The notes below the pieces were generated by a model. The model saw only the letters and a list, made by a program, of their open reading frames with translations, did no database searches and was not told the DNA's origin. From assembly GCA_032388755.1 (NCBI GenBank), contig CP135593.1, forward strand, positions 186,001 to 250,000: 64,000 bases of DNA, written 5' to 3'. The DNA is from Neisseria sp. DTU_2020_1000833_1_SI_GRL_NUU_006. GTDB taxonomy: Bacteria > Pseudomonadota > Gammaproteobacteria > Burkholderiales > Neisseriaceae. This document shows, in pieces, positions 27,191-36,493 of the stretch (position 1 is the first letter of the stretch; the number at the start of each line of letters is the position of its first letter). The position numbers and the translations under genes are program-made.

Positions 27191-27568
27191 GGCGTTTAAG
27201 GCCAAGTTTGGATATTGGGACAAACTTGCCGACGCTACACGCCAAGCTTTACCGAATCACGTCGTGTAGGTTTTATCCGCAAATTTACCGAAAATTTCAA
27301 GCAACCTGTCTGCGGACAATCTTGGCAGGTAAACCAAACCGTACCGCTGCCGTCATGCCATACACACAAAAGCAGCCATGACGGCGAATAAGCGTTCTAT
27401 TTTGATTCAAAAGAATCATTTCGCCCTCAAAGGTCGTCTGAAAACCGCTTCATCGCATCGCCGCACATATACAGCTTTCATCAGAAATTCCGTTTTCAGA
27501 CGACCTTCCCGATATGAAATCTTCAGGCTTTGCTATAATCCGCAATCCGCATTTTTTGAGCCACCGCC
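27191..27568. other. Intergenic region between the PHP gene and serB
   Basis: About 380 bases with no credible gene. Two facing uptake sequences (near 27429 and 27495-27506) are about 75 bases apart, too far for a classic tight terminator. A short inverted pair, CCGTCATGCC and GCAGCCATGACGG, lies near 27351-27384. The serB start has no strong ribosome binding site. Confidence 0.5.
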
Positions 27569-28402
27569 ATGCCGCACGCCCTCGTCCTCCAATTCCCCTC
27601 CGCCGAAGCCCTGCCTTCCGCCCTCCTTGCCCGCCTGCCCGAGCCTGATTACGCCGATGAAAAGTGTATGCGTTTCATCGTTGAAGAAGGGTTTTCTTTA
27701 AGCGGGGCAGACGCGGCGTTGCTGGACAGCCGTCAAATCGACCACGCCGTGTTGCCCGATAGGGCGTTCGGCGAACTCGGGCTGATTGTCAGCGATATGG
27801 ATTCGACGCTGATTACCATTGAATGCGTCGATGAAATTGCGGCGGGTGTCGGCTTGAAAGACCGCGTGGCGGAAATTACCGAACGCTCGATGCGCGGCGA
27901 ATTGGATTTCGAGCAGTCTTTGCGCAGCCGCGTCGCCCTGTTGGCGGGATTGGACGAACAGGTTTTGGCAGAGGTTTATGAAAACGTTTTGCAGCTCTCG
28001 CCCGGCGCGGAATTTTTGTTGGACGGATGTAAGGCGCACGGCGTGAAATTCATGCTGGTGTCGGGCGGGTTCACGTTTTTCACCGAAAGGCTGCAACAAC
28101 GCCTCGGCTTCGAATACCAACACGCCAATGTTTTGGAAATTGAAAACGGCAAGCTGACAGGTCGTCTGAAAGGCAGAATCATCGACGCGCAGGCAAAGGC
28201 GGATTTATTGCGCGAATACCGCGACCGCCTCGGATTGCAGCCGCATCAGGTGTTGGCAATGGGCGACGGTGCGAACGATATTCCGATGCTCAAAGAAGCC
28301 GGCGTAGGCGTGGCTTACCGCGCCAAACCGAAAGCGCAGACAGTCGCCGATGCCTGCATCAACTTCGGCGGACTGGAGCGCGTCAGGGGTTGGTTTAAAT
28401 AA
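27569..28402 (+). CDS. serB: Phosphoserine phosphatase
   Basis: Encodes 277 residues. The HAD catalytic motif VSDMDSTLITIECVDEIA gives the nucleophile D76 and acid D78; motif II is MLVSGGFTFF, motif III/IV LAMGDGANDIPMLKEAGVGVAY. The short N-terminal region corresponds to the degenerate ACT-like part of bacterial SerB. It removes phosphate from phosphoserine as the last step of serine synthesis in the cytosol. An uptake sequence in frame encodes GRLKGR near residue 198. Confidence 0.95.
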   Translation: MPHALVLQFPSAEALPSALLARLPEPDYADEKCMRFIVEEGFSLSGADAALLDSRQIDHAVLPDRAFGELGLIVSDMDSTLITIECVDEIAAGVGLKDRVAEITERSMRGELDFEQSLRSRVALLAGLDEQVLAEVYENVLQLSPGAEFLLDGCKAHGVKFMLVSGGFTFFTERLQQRLGFEYQHANVLEIENGKLTGRLKGRIIDAQAKADLLREYRDRLGLQPHQVLAMGDGANDIPMLKEAGVGVAYRAKPKAQTVADACINFGGLERVRGWFK

Positions 28403-28442
28403 ACCGTCTGCATCGGTTGTCAGGAGTTTCCCGTTAAAACCA

Positions 28443-28475
28443 AGGTCGTCTGAAAAATTTTCAGACGACCTTTTT
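28443..28475 (+). terminator. Uptake-sequence-pair terminator after serB
   Basis: AGGTCGTCTGAAAA directly faces TTTTCAGACGACCT, followed by TTTT. Very compact loop. Confidence 0.85.
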
Positions 28476-28740
28476 GCTGTTTGAAATATCGTAATGACTG
28501 TAAACGGAATGCCAAAGGACACGCCGTCTCAACATGCCAAAACAGGTTTGCACCCTGCTCCTGAACACAGCCCTCTTTATTCCCGTAACAGCCTTATCCC
28601 TTCTTCCTCCCAAACGGGAACGTAGGCAATTAATCAACACGGTTATTACTATTATTCAAATAATTTAATTATGCCTCGAAAATATTGACTTAAATTAAAT
28701 AAAACCGTTTTCTTCCTCACAAACTGCCTGACATTCTTTA

Positions 28741-28756
28741 TACTACCAAAGTAGTA
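28741..28756. promoter_or_regulatory. Operator-like palindrome before the copper receptor
   Basis: TACTAC and GTAGTA flank CAAA, about 45 bases upstream of the ATG and adjacent to TATACT. No regulator family could be assigned. Confidence 0.35.
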
Positions 28757-28801
28757 ATTAACTACGCCCAATGAACTAAATCAATAAAAGGAGCTCTAAG
28801 A

Positions 28802-30775
28802 ATGAAACACCAGCTACTCCTTCTGCCGATTGCCTTAGCCGTATCCCAGGCTTGGGCGGACACAGACCCCGTTCCCGAAGAAACTGTTATCCTTTCCCCC
28901 GTTACCGTCACCGGCACACAACAACAAAAAGCCAATAGCGTTACTTTCAACCCCAAAGCTGCTTTGCAACCCCTCCCTGCCGGAGACGGTGCGGACCTTT
29001 TACAATCCGTGCCCAACATGAGCATCATCCGCAAAGGCGGAAGCTCAGGCGATCCATTGTTCCGCGGTTTGGGCGGTTCGCGCCTATCGATTAACGCCGA
29101 CGACCAGTTTATTTACGGCGGCTGCAGCATGCGTATGGACCCGCCGACTGCCTACATCCACCCGAATTCTTTCGACAAAGTCGTCGTTACCAAAGGCCCG
29201 CAAACCGTAACCCAAGGCATGGGTTTGGTCAGCGGCTCGGTACAATTCATCCGCAAAGACCCTGATTTCAGCGAAAAATCTTACAACATCAATGCCTCCC
29301 TGACCGCAGGCAGCAACGACCGCCGCGACGGCTCGCTTGAAGCCGAGTTCGGCGGCAAATACGGCTACGTCCGCAGCAATATTTCCCACAACGAGGCCGG
29401 CGACTACAAAGACGGCTCAGGCAAACGCGTCCACTCCCATTTCAAACGCGACAGCCAAATGCTGCAACTGGGCATCACCCCGACCGAAAACACCACCATC
29501 GCCGGCACATACGAACGCAGCAGGGCCAAGGTCGCCTACGCCGACCGCATGATGGACGGCAGCAAATTCGACCGCGACGCATGGAACGTCCGCTTTACCC
29601 AACGCAACCTCACCCCTTGGTTCAGCGAACTCGAATTGCGCTACGGTGAAAGCGAAATCGACCACGTCATGGACACATACAGCCTGCGCACCATCCGCAA
29701 TCCGGCAGGCAAACAGATTAAAAACGCCAACAACCCCAAACGCAACACCGACACGGGTCGTCTGAAAGCCACCTTCGATTGGGACAAACTCAATCTGCAA
29801 ACAGGTCTGGACTATCTGGACGACGTCCATGTCGTGCGCAATGAGCACGGCGGTGACGGCTACCGCCACAAGCCTTTTATGCCCAACCAAAGTTTCAAAC
29901 AATGGGGCGTTTTCACCGAAGCCGCTTGGCAGCAAACCGACAAACAACGTTGGGTAGCAGGCTTGCGCCACGACCGTGTCAAAGCGGATTATGATTCCGC
30001 AGACGTAACCGATCCCGCTTTGAAACATCAGAAATTCAACTTGAATTCCGGTTTCTTACGTTGGGAACGTGATACAGATAACGGCTTGAAATACTACGCC
30101 GGATTCGGTATCGCCGAACGCTCGCCCGACTACTGGGAACGTCTGCGCGCCAAAAAGAAAATCATCCATCCCGAACAAAACCGCCAAATCGATGCGGGCA
30201 TCATCTGGAAACGTCCTAACCTCCATGCCTCCGTGTCCGTATTCGGCAGCGATGTCAAAAATTTCATCATACTCGAACGCCAAGGCACGGATTTAGGTGT
30301 ACGCAACGTTAAAGCCTCGCGTTTCGGCGGCGAAGCCGAAGTCAAATGGACGTTTGCACCCAATTGGGAAATCGGCAGCAGCCTCGCCTACACCCACGGC
30401 AAAAACCGTACCGACAGCAAACCTTTGGCGCAAACTCCACCGCTCGAGTGGAACAACACCCTCGCCTTTGACAACGGCAAATTCAGCGCAGGTGCGTTAT
30501 GGCGCGTCGTGGCGAAACAAAACCGTTACAGCAAAGGTCAAGGCAATATCGTCGGTCAGGACATCGGCGCATCTTCCGGCTTCGGTGTACTCTCGCTCAA
30601 TGCCGGCTGGAAATTCAGCAAATACGCCACCTTGCAGGCCGGTATAGACAACGTGTTCAACAAAACCTATGCCGAATTCGTCAGCAAAGGCGGCGACCCT
30701 TCAGCAGGCACGCAAACCCTGCGCGTCAACGAACCCGGCCGTACCGCTTGGTTGAGGTTGCAAGCGAAATTCTGA
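28802..30775 (+). CDS. TonB-dependent copper receptor (OprC-like)
   Basis: Encodes 657 residues: signal peptide (about 1-19, ending SQAWA), TonB box near ETVILSPVTVTG, plug domain with QSVPNMSIIRKGGSSGDPLF, then a 22-strand-type barrel ending in LRLQAKF. The plug motif GGCSMRMDPPTAYI with VTKGPQTV is the hallmark of the OprC copper-receptor family. The reported OprC metal ligands form CxxxM plus HxM; here C108/M112 and H288/M290 provide exactly these, with the same 176-residue distance between M and H as I recall for Pseudomonas OprC. This argues for copper binding in the outer membrane. Ribosome binding site AAAGGAG precedes the start. Monocistronic. Confidence 0.87.
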   Translation: MKHQLLLLPIALAVSQAWADTDPVPEETVILSPVTVTGTQQQKANSVTFNPKAALQPLPAGDGADLLQSVPNMSIIRKGGSSGDPLFRGLGGSRLSINADDQFIYGGCSMRMDPPTAYIHPNSFDKVVVTKGPQTVTQGMGLVSGSVQFIRKDPDFSEKSYNINASLTAGSNDRRDGSLEAEFGGKYGYVRSNISHNEAGDYKDGSGKRVHSHFKRDSQMLQLGITPTENTTIAGTYERSRAKVAYADRMMDGSKFDRDAWNVRFTQRNLTPWFSELELRYGESEIDHVMDTYSLRTIRNPAGKQIKNANNPKRNTDTGRLKATFDWDKLNLQTGLDYLDDVHVVRNEHGGDGYRHKPFMPNQSFKQWGVFTEAAWQQTDKQRWVAGLRHDRVKADYDSADVTDPALKHQKFNLNSGFLRWERDTDNGLKYYAGFGIAERSPDYWERLRAKKKIIHPEQNRQIDAGIIWKRPNLHASVSVFGSDVKNFIILERQGTDLGVRNVKASRFGGEAEVKWTFAPNWEIGSSLAYTHGKNRTDSKPLAQTPPLEWNNTLAFDNGKFSAGALWRVVAKQNRYSKGQGNIVGQDIGASSGFGVLSLNAGWKFSKYATLQAGIDNVFNKTYAEFVSKGGDPSAGTQTLRVNEPGRTAWLRLQAKF

Positions 30776-30795
30776 TGTTGAGTTGAGAAAGAAAA

Positions 30796-30840
30796 AGGTC
30801 GTCTGAAAACCCGATTCGGTGTTTTCAGACGACCTTTTCT
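30796..30840 (+). terminator. Uptake-sequence-pair terminator after the copper receptor
   Basis: AGGTCGTCTGAAAAC and GTTTTCAGACGACCT followed by TTTTCT, about 20 bases beyond the stop. Confidence 0.85.
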
Positions 30841-31004
30841 ATAAACTGAAGAAAGAACAAATCTCACGCGATCCTCGTTCCTTCGTTGGTAAAAATGACA
30901 GTATCGGGTTAAGCATATTCATATTCTATTTGAGTTTAACCAAATCCTTAACAATCGGATATTGCAACACAACAAACCAAAACCCGCCCTAATGTAAGGT
31001 AAAA

Positions 31005-31050
31005 AGGTCGTCTGAAAACCTACGATATTTGTTTTCAGAAGGCCTTTTTG
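31005..31050 (-). terminator. Imperfect uptake-sequence hairpin after mtrR
   Basis: AGGTCGTCTGAAAAC pairs with GTTTTCAGAAGGCCT; the right arm is altered from CGACC to AGGCC. It lies just beyond the mtrR stop on the minus strand, with A/T runs on both sides. Confidence 0.6.
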
Positions 31051-31061
31051 TATGCAGTTGG

Positions 31062-31712
<651 letters not shown>

Positions 31713-31730
31713 TTAAGTGGAATGTTGGGG

Positions 31731-31759
31731 ATTATAAAAAATACTTTGTATCCATGCAA
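31731..31759 (-). promoter_or_regulatory. mtrR: mtrR promoter
   Basis: On the minus strand TTGCAT (31759-31754) and TATAAT (31736-31731) are exactly 17 bases apart. In gonococci the same spacer holds a 13-bp inverted repeat (AAAAAGTCTTTTT); here the equivalent is ACAAAGTATTTTT, an imperfect version. Confidence 0.75.
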
Positions 31760-31774
31760 GCATGTATGTATAAT
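31746..31774 (+). promoter_or_regulatory. mtrCDE promoter and MtrR operator region
   Basis: TTGTAT (31746) and TATAAT (31769) with a 17-base spacer, overlapping the mtrR promoter head to head. The complementary strand reads ATACATACATGCTTGCATGG, closely matching the gonococcal MtrR-protected sequence ATACATACACGATTGCACGG. MtrR bound here would cover both promoters. No Correia element interrupts the region, unlike in many meningococci. Confidence 0.75.
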
Positions 31775-31826
31775 GACGCCTGTAATTGAGATTGGCTCTC
31801 AAATATAAACTCTTTTTTTCAGACGA

Positions 31827-31849
31827 CCTGCTTCAGATATTGAAGCAGG
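31827..31849 (+). promoter_or_regulatory. Hairpin in the mtrCDE leader
   Basis: CCTGCTTCA-GATAT-TGAAGCAGG forms a perfect 9-bp stem inside the predicted 150-base leader, right after a single uptake sequence. No long T run follows, so attenuation is unproven; it may be a protein or small-RNA target. A second possible promoter lies just after it (TTGTTT 31856, TACAAT 31880). Confidence 0.4.
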
Positions 31850-31935
31850 CGATTGTTGTTTTCGGAACCACAAATCGGCTACAATAACAAAACATATAGT
31901 GAAACTTCATAACAATTATCTAGATAGGAAAAATA

Positions 31936-33213
31936 ATGACTTTTTATGCTTCTAAGGTGAAAAGCATGACGGCAATCGCTGCCGCTATTGCGCTGGCTCT
32001 TTCGGCGTGCGGTAAAGGTGGTGATACGGCGAAAGGCGAAGCGGGCGGAGCAGGGCAGCAGGCAGCGGCACAGCAGGCTCCCGCTCCTGTGGTCGGTGTC
32101 GTTACCGTCCATCCTGAAACTATCGCGTTGACGACCGAGCTGCCGGGACGTTTGGAGTCGCTGCGTACTGCGGATGTCCGCGCGCAAGTCGGCGGTATCA
32201 TCCAAAAACGCCTGTTCCAAGAGGGCAGCTATGTCCGCGCCGGGCAGCCGCTTTACCAAATCGACAGCTCCACCTATGAAGCAAATCTGGAAAGCTCGCG
32301 CGCCCAGTTGGCAAGCGCGCAGGCAACTCTTGCTAAAGCCAATGCCGACTTGGCGCGTTACAAACCGCTGGTTGCCGCCGATGCCATCAGCAAACAGGAC
32401 TACGATGCGGCGGTAACGGCGAAACGTTCAGCCGAAGCAAGCGTTAAAGCGGCTCAGGCGGCGATTAAATCTGCCGGTATCAATCTGAACAGGGCGCGTA
32501 TTACCGCGCCGATTTCCGGTTTCATCGGTCAGTCCAAAGTATCCGAAGGTACGCTGCTGAACGCGGGTGATACGACCGTACTGGCGACCATCCGCCAAAC
32601 CAATCCTATGTATGTGAACATTACTCAATCCGCGACCGAAGTGATGAAGCTGCGCCAACAGGTTGCCGAGGGCAAGTTGTCGGGCGTTGACGGCGCGATT
32701 GAAGTGGGCATCAAGTTCGATAACGGCGAAGTTTATCCGCACAAAGGCCGTTTGCTGTTCTCCGATCCGTCTGTGAACGAAACAACCGGACAAATCACGC
32801 TGCGTGCGTCAGTGCCGAACGACAAAAATATCCTGATGCCCGGTCTTTATGTGCGCGTCCTGATGGATCAGGTAGCTGTTGCTAATGCCTTTGTCGTACC
32901 GCAGCAGGCAGTAACGCGCGGTACGAAAGATACTGTAACGATTGTGAACGCCAAAGGCGAAATGGAGTCGCGCGAGGTAACAGTCGCCCGGCAGCAGGGA
33001 ACCAATTGGGTTATTACTTCTGGTTTGAACGACGGCGACAAAGTCGTTGTGGACGGCACCAGCATTGCCGCCATGATGGGTGCGAAAAAGGTTACGCCTA
33101 AAGAATGGACGCCTGCCGGAAGTGCTGCAGAAGCCGCGCCCAAAGCTGCTTCTGAAGCGAAAAAAGACGTTCAGACGACCTCTGAAGCTAAAGCTGCATC
33201 TGAAGCCAAATAA
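31936..33213 (+). CDS. mtrC: MtrC, periplasmic adaptor lipoprotein of the Mtr efflux pump
   Basis: Encodes 425 residues, about 13 more than gonococcal MtrC because of an Ala/Lys/Glu-rich tail. Signal peptide with lipobox LSAC (Cys25). Adaptor architecture: lipoyl halves (VRAQVGGIIQKRLFQEGSYVRAGQPLYQID and ITAPISGFIGQSKVSEGTLL), helical hairpin between them, then beta-barrel and membrane-proximal domains (VPQQAVTRGTKDTVTIVNAKG). It bridges MtrD in the inner membrane to MtrE in the outer membrane. An inverted uptake sequence near the end encodes VQTTSEA. mtrD starts 11 bases downstream. Confidence 0.96.
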   Translation: MTFYASKVKSMTAIAAAIALALSACGKGGDTAKGEAGGAGQQAAAQQAPAPVVGVVTVHPETIALTTELPGRLESLRTADVRAQVGGIIQKRLFQEGSYVRAGQPLYQIDSSTYEANLESSRAQLASAQATLAKANADLARYKPLVAADAISKQDYDAAVTAKRSAEASVKAAQAAIKSAGINLNRARITAPISGFIGQSKVSEGTLLNAGDTTVLATIRQTNPMYVNITQSATEVMKLRQQVAEGKLSGVDGAIEVGIKFDNGEVYPHKGRLLFSDPSVNETTGQITLRASVPNDKNILMPGLYVRVLMDQVAVANAFVVPQQAVTRGTKDTVTIVNAKGEMESREVTVARQQGTNWVITSGLNDGDKVVVDGTSIAAMMGAKKVTPKEWTPAGSAAEAAPKAASEAKKDVQTTSEAKAASEAK

Positions 33214-33224
33214 GGAAGGCACCA

Positions 33225-36200
33225 ATGGCTAAGTTTTTTATTGACCGCCCCATTTTTGCATGGGTTATTGCGATTTTTATCATCGCAGCGGGTATTTTCG
33301 GCATTCAAAAACTGCCGATTTCCCAATATCCGTCCGTTGCTGCACCGACCATTACTTTGCGCGCTACTTATCCGGGCGCTTCTGCTCAGGTAATGGAAGA
33401 CAGCGTACTGGCCGTTATCGAACGTAATATGTACGGTGTGGAAGGTTTGGACTATATGACGACTTCTGCCAATTCCAGCGGCAGCGGCAGCGTCAGTCTG
33501 ACGTTTACACCGGAAACCAATGAAGATTTGGCGCAGGTAGACGTGCAGAACAAATTGTCGGAAGTGTTGTCCACATTGCCGTCTACCGTACAGCAATATG
33601 GTGTAACCGTATCTAAAGCGCGTTCCAACTTCTTGCAAGTGGTCATGCTTTCTTCTGAAAAGCAATCCATTGAGGAAATGAACGATTACGCCCAGCGCAA
33701 TATCATTCCTGAACTGCAGCGTATCGACGGGGTAGGGCAGGTACAATTGTTTGGTGCGCAACGCGCCATGCGTATTTGGGTTGACCCGAAAAAACTGCAA
33801 AACTACAACCTGTCTTTTGCAACGGTAACCAACGCACTGGCTACTCAAAATATCCAAATTTCTGCAGGCTCTATCGGCTCTTTGCCGGCGGCTGCAGGTC
33901 AGACCATTTCAGCAACTGTGACGGCTCAAGGTCAGCTGAGCACTGCTGAAGAGTTTGGCAACATCATTTTGGTATCCAATACCGATGGTTCTAATGTCTA
34001 TCTGAAAGACGTTGCCAAAGTCAGCTTGGGTATGCAGGACTATTCTACTTCCACACGTTTGAACGGCGTGAATACCACCGGTATGGCAGTGATGCTGTCC
34101 AACAGCGGTAACGCTTTGGCAACGGCGACTGCCGTGAAAGAAAAAATGGCAGTTTTGCAGAAGTATTTTCCAGACGGCATGAGCTGGAAAGTTCCTTACG
34201 ATACTTCCAAATTTGTGGAAATTTCGATTGAGAAAGTGATCCATACGCTTTTGGAAGCCATCGTATTGGTATTCTTAGTGATGTATCTCTTCCTGCAAAA
34301 CATCCGCTATACGCTGATTCCGACCATTGTTGTACCGATTTCCCTGTTGGGCGGTTTTGCCTTTATCTCATACATGGGTATGTCGATTAACGTATTGACC
34401 ATGTTTGCGATGGTATTGGTGATCGGTATTGTGGTCGATGACGCGATTGTGGTCGTTGAAAACGTTGAGCGTATTATGGCGAGTGAAGGTCTGTCGCCTA
34501 AGGCTGCAACCAAAAAAGCGATGGGTCGGATTTCCGGCGCGGTGATTGGTATTACTGCCGTGTTGATGTCCGTATTTGTTCCGCTGGCAATGTTTAGCGG
34601 TGCAACAGGTAACATTTACAAACAGTTTGCCTTGACCATGGCGGCATCGATTGCATTCTCCGCATTCCTTGCCTTGACGCTGACGCCGGCATTGTGCGCC
34701 ACCATGCTCAAACCGATTCAGAAGGGTCATCACGAAGAGAAAAAAGGTTTCTTCGGTTGGTTTAACAAAAAATTCGACAGCTGGACACACGGCTACGAAG
34801 GCTGGGTTGCCAAAGTCTTGCGCAAGACTTTGCGCATGATGGTTGTCTATATTGGTTTGACTGTTGTGGGCGTATTCCTGTTTATGCGTCTGCCGACTTC
34901 CTTCTTGCCGACTGAAGACCAAGGTAACTTGATGTTGAGCGTACAGCTGCCTGCCGGCGCGACCAAAGAGCGTACCGATGCAACTTTGGCTCAAATCACT
35001 CAGCTGGCAAAATCTATACCTGAGATTGAGAACATCATTACCGTTTCCGGCTTCAGTTTTTCAGGTTCCGGTCAAAACATGGCTTTGGGCTTTGTCATTC
35101 TGAAAGACTGGAGCGAACGTACTGCCCCGGGCAGCGATGCGACTTCTATTTCCGGTAAGTTGACCGGCATGATGATGGCTACGCTGAAAGACGGTTTCGG
35201 TTTGGCGATTGTGCCTCCAGCCATTATGGAATTGGGTACAGGCTCCGGCTTGACGATTTACCTGCAAGACCGTAACAACAGCGGCCATGCTGCATTGTTG
35301 GCCAAGCGCAATGAGTTGATTGACAAAATGCGCAAAAGCGGTTTGTTTAACCCAAGTACCGTTCGTGCGAGCGGTTTGGAAGATGCGCCTCAGTTGAAAA
35401 TCGACATCAACCGCTCTGCAGCAGCCGCACAAGGTATTTCGTTCTCTGATATCCGTACTGCTTTGGCTTCCTCTTTGGGTTCGTCTTATGTCAACGACTT
35501 CCCAAATCAAGGACGTCTGCAACGCGTGATGGTACAAGCTGATGCGAGTGCCCGTATGCAGCCTGCCGATATTCTGAACCTGACCGTGCCGAACAAATCC
35601 GGCGTTGCTGTACCGCTTTCTACCATTGCTACTGTTTCTTGGGAAAACGGTATGGAACAAAGCGTCCGCTTCAATGGTTATCCGGCAATGGAGCTTTCCG
35701 GCTCGCCTGTTAATGGCGTATCTTCCGGTCAGGCCATGACTGCGGTACAGCAAATGGTTGATGACATGGGCGGCGGTTACAGTCTGGAATGGGGAGGCCA
35801 GTCTCGTGAAGAGGCTAAAGGCGGCTCGCAAACTGTCGTATTGTACGCATTGGCCGCTGCCGCTGTATTCTTGGTATTGGCTGCTTTGTACGAAAGCTGG
35901 TCTATCCCGTTGGCGGTTATCCTTGTGATTCCGTTGGGCTTGATTGGCGCGGCATTGGGTGTGACTGGCCGTAACATGTTTGAAGCATTACTGGGCAGTA
36001 TTCCGGCATACGCCAACGATATCTACTTCCAAGTCGGTTTCGTTACGGTGATGGGTTTGAGTGCGAAAAACGCGATTTTGATTATCGAGTTTGCCAAAGA
36101 CCTGCAAGCGCAAGGCAAGAGCGCGCTTGAAGCTGCGCTTGCCGCCGCACACTTGCGTTTCCGTCCGATTATCATGACTTCGTTTGCCTTCATCTTGGGC

Positions 36201-36437
36201 GTGGTACCGCTTTATGTTGCCAGCGGTGCCAGCTCCGCCAGCCAACGTGCGATTGGTACGACCGTGGTCTGGGGTATGTTGATCGGTACGATTCTGTCTG
36301 TGTTCCTTGTGCCTTTGTTCTATGTGGTTGTGCGCAAATTCTTTAAAGAAACCGCACACGAGCATGAGATGGCCGCCAAACACGCCGCTGAAGCCGGCAT
36401 GATTGAAGACGGTAAACAAGATTCAGACAAGCACTAA
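33225..36437 (+). CDS. mtrD: MtrD, RND-family inner-membrane efflux transporter
   Basis: Encodes 1070 residues, an HAE-1 RND transporter with 12 membrane helices and two large periplasmic loops. The start MAKFFIDRPIFAWVIAI and the proton-relay helix MFAMVLVIGIVVDDAIVVVENVERIM (Asp-Asp pair) are standard. The distal helix block GLSAKNAILIIEFAKDLQ and VPLYVASGASSASQRAIGT are present too. It exports hydrophobic agents, bile salts, antimicrobial peptides and antibiotics using the proton gradient. Ribosome binding site AAGGA ten bases upstream. By eye the gene is less GC-rich than the flanking core genes. Confidence 0.97.
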   Translation: MAKFFIDRPIFAWVIAIFIIAAGIFGIQKLPISQYPSVAAPTITLRATYPGASAQVMEDSVLAVIERNMYGVEGLDYMTTSANSSGSGSVSLTFTPETNEDLAQVDVQNKLSEVLSTLPSTVQQYGVTVSKARSNFLQVVMLSSEKQSIEEMNDYAQRNIIPELQRIDGVGQVQLFGAQRAMRIWVDPKKLQNYNLSFATVTNALATQNIQISAGSIGSLPAAAGQTISATVTAQGQLSTAEEFGNIILVSNTDGSNVYLKDVAKVSLGMQDYSTSTRLNGVNTTGMAVMLSNSGNALATATAVKEKMAVLQKYFPDGMSWKVPYDTSKFVEISIEKVIHTLLEAIVLVFLVMYLFLQNIRYTLIPTIVVPISLLGGFAFISYMGMSINVLTMFAMVLVIGIVVDDAIVVVENVERIMASEGLSPKAATKKAMGRISGAVIGITAVLMSVFVPLAMFSGATGNIYKQFALTMAASIAFSAFLALTLTPALCATMLKPIQKGHHEEKKGFFGWFNKKFDSWTHGYEGWVAKVLRKTLRMMVVYIGLTVVGVFLFMRLPTSFLPTEDQGNLMLSVQLPAGATKERTDATLAQITQLAKSIPEIENIITVSGFSFSGSGQNMALGFVILKDWSERTAPGSDATSISGKLTGMMMATLKDGFGLAIVPPAIMELGTGSGLTIYLQDRNNSGHAALLAKRNELIDKMRKSGLFNPSTVRASGLEDAPQLKIDINRSAAAAQGISFSDIRTALASSLGSSYVNDFPNQGRLQRVMVQADASARMQPADILNLTVPNKSGVAVPLSTIATVSWENGMEQSVRFNGYPAMELSGSPVNGVSSGQAMTAVQQMVDDMGGGYSLEWGGQSREEAKGGSQTVVLYALAAAAVFLVLAALYESWSIPLAVILVIPLGLIGAALGVTGRNMFEALLGSIPAYANDIYFQVGFVTVMGLSAKNAILIIEFAKDLQAQGKSALEAALAAAHLRFRPIIMTSFAFILGVVPLYVASGASSASQRAIGTTVVWGMLIGTILSVFLVPLFYVVVRKFFKETAHEHEMAAKHAAEAGMIEDGKQDSDKH

Positions 36438-36442
36438 AGCAA

Positions 36443-36471
36443 AGGCCGTCTGAAAAATTTTCAGACGGCCT
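36443..36471 (+). repeat. Facing AGGCCGTCTGAA uptake sequences between mtrD and mtrE
   Basis: AGGCCGTCTGAAAA and TTTTCAGACGGCCT form a compact hairpin in the 56-base mtrD-mtrE gap. The dialect (GGCC) differs from the AGGTCGTCTGAA used almost everywhere else in the window and is typical of other Neisseria species. It lacks a T run, so partial termination within the operon is possible but not certain. Confidence 0.85.
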
Positions 36472-36493
36472 CAAAATGCTAAAGGATTCTAAA

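Larger units (their letters stand above)
28403..28801. other. Intergenic region between serB and the copper receptor
   Basis: Contains the serB terminator (28443-28471) and about 330 bases of increasingly AT-rich sequence before the receptor start. Just upstream of the start region is the palindrome TACTAC-CAAA-GTAGTA (28741-28756), overlapping a TATACT box, a reasonable place for a metal-responsive or other repressor. Confidence 0.5.

Noticed and set aside
36443..36471. Hairpin between mtrD and mtrE as a full terminator
   Set aside because: No T run follows and mtrE has no evident promoter of its own, so full termination there would silence an essential pump part; treated as an uptake-sequence pair with possible partial effect.
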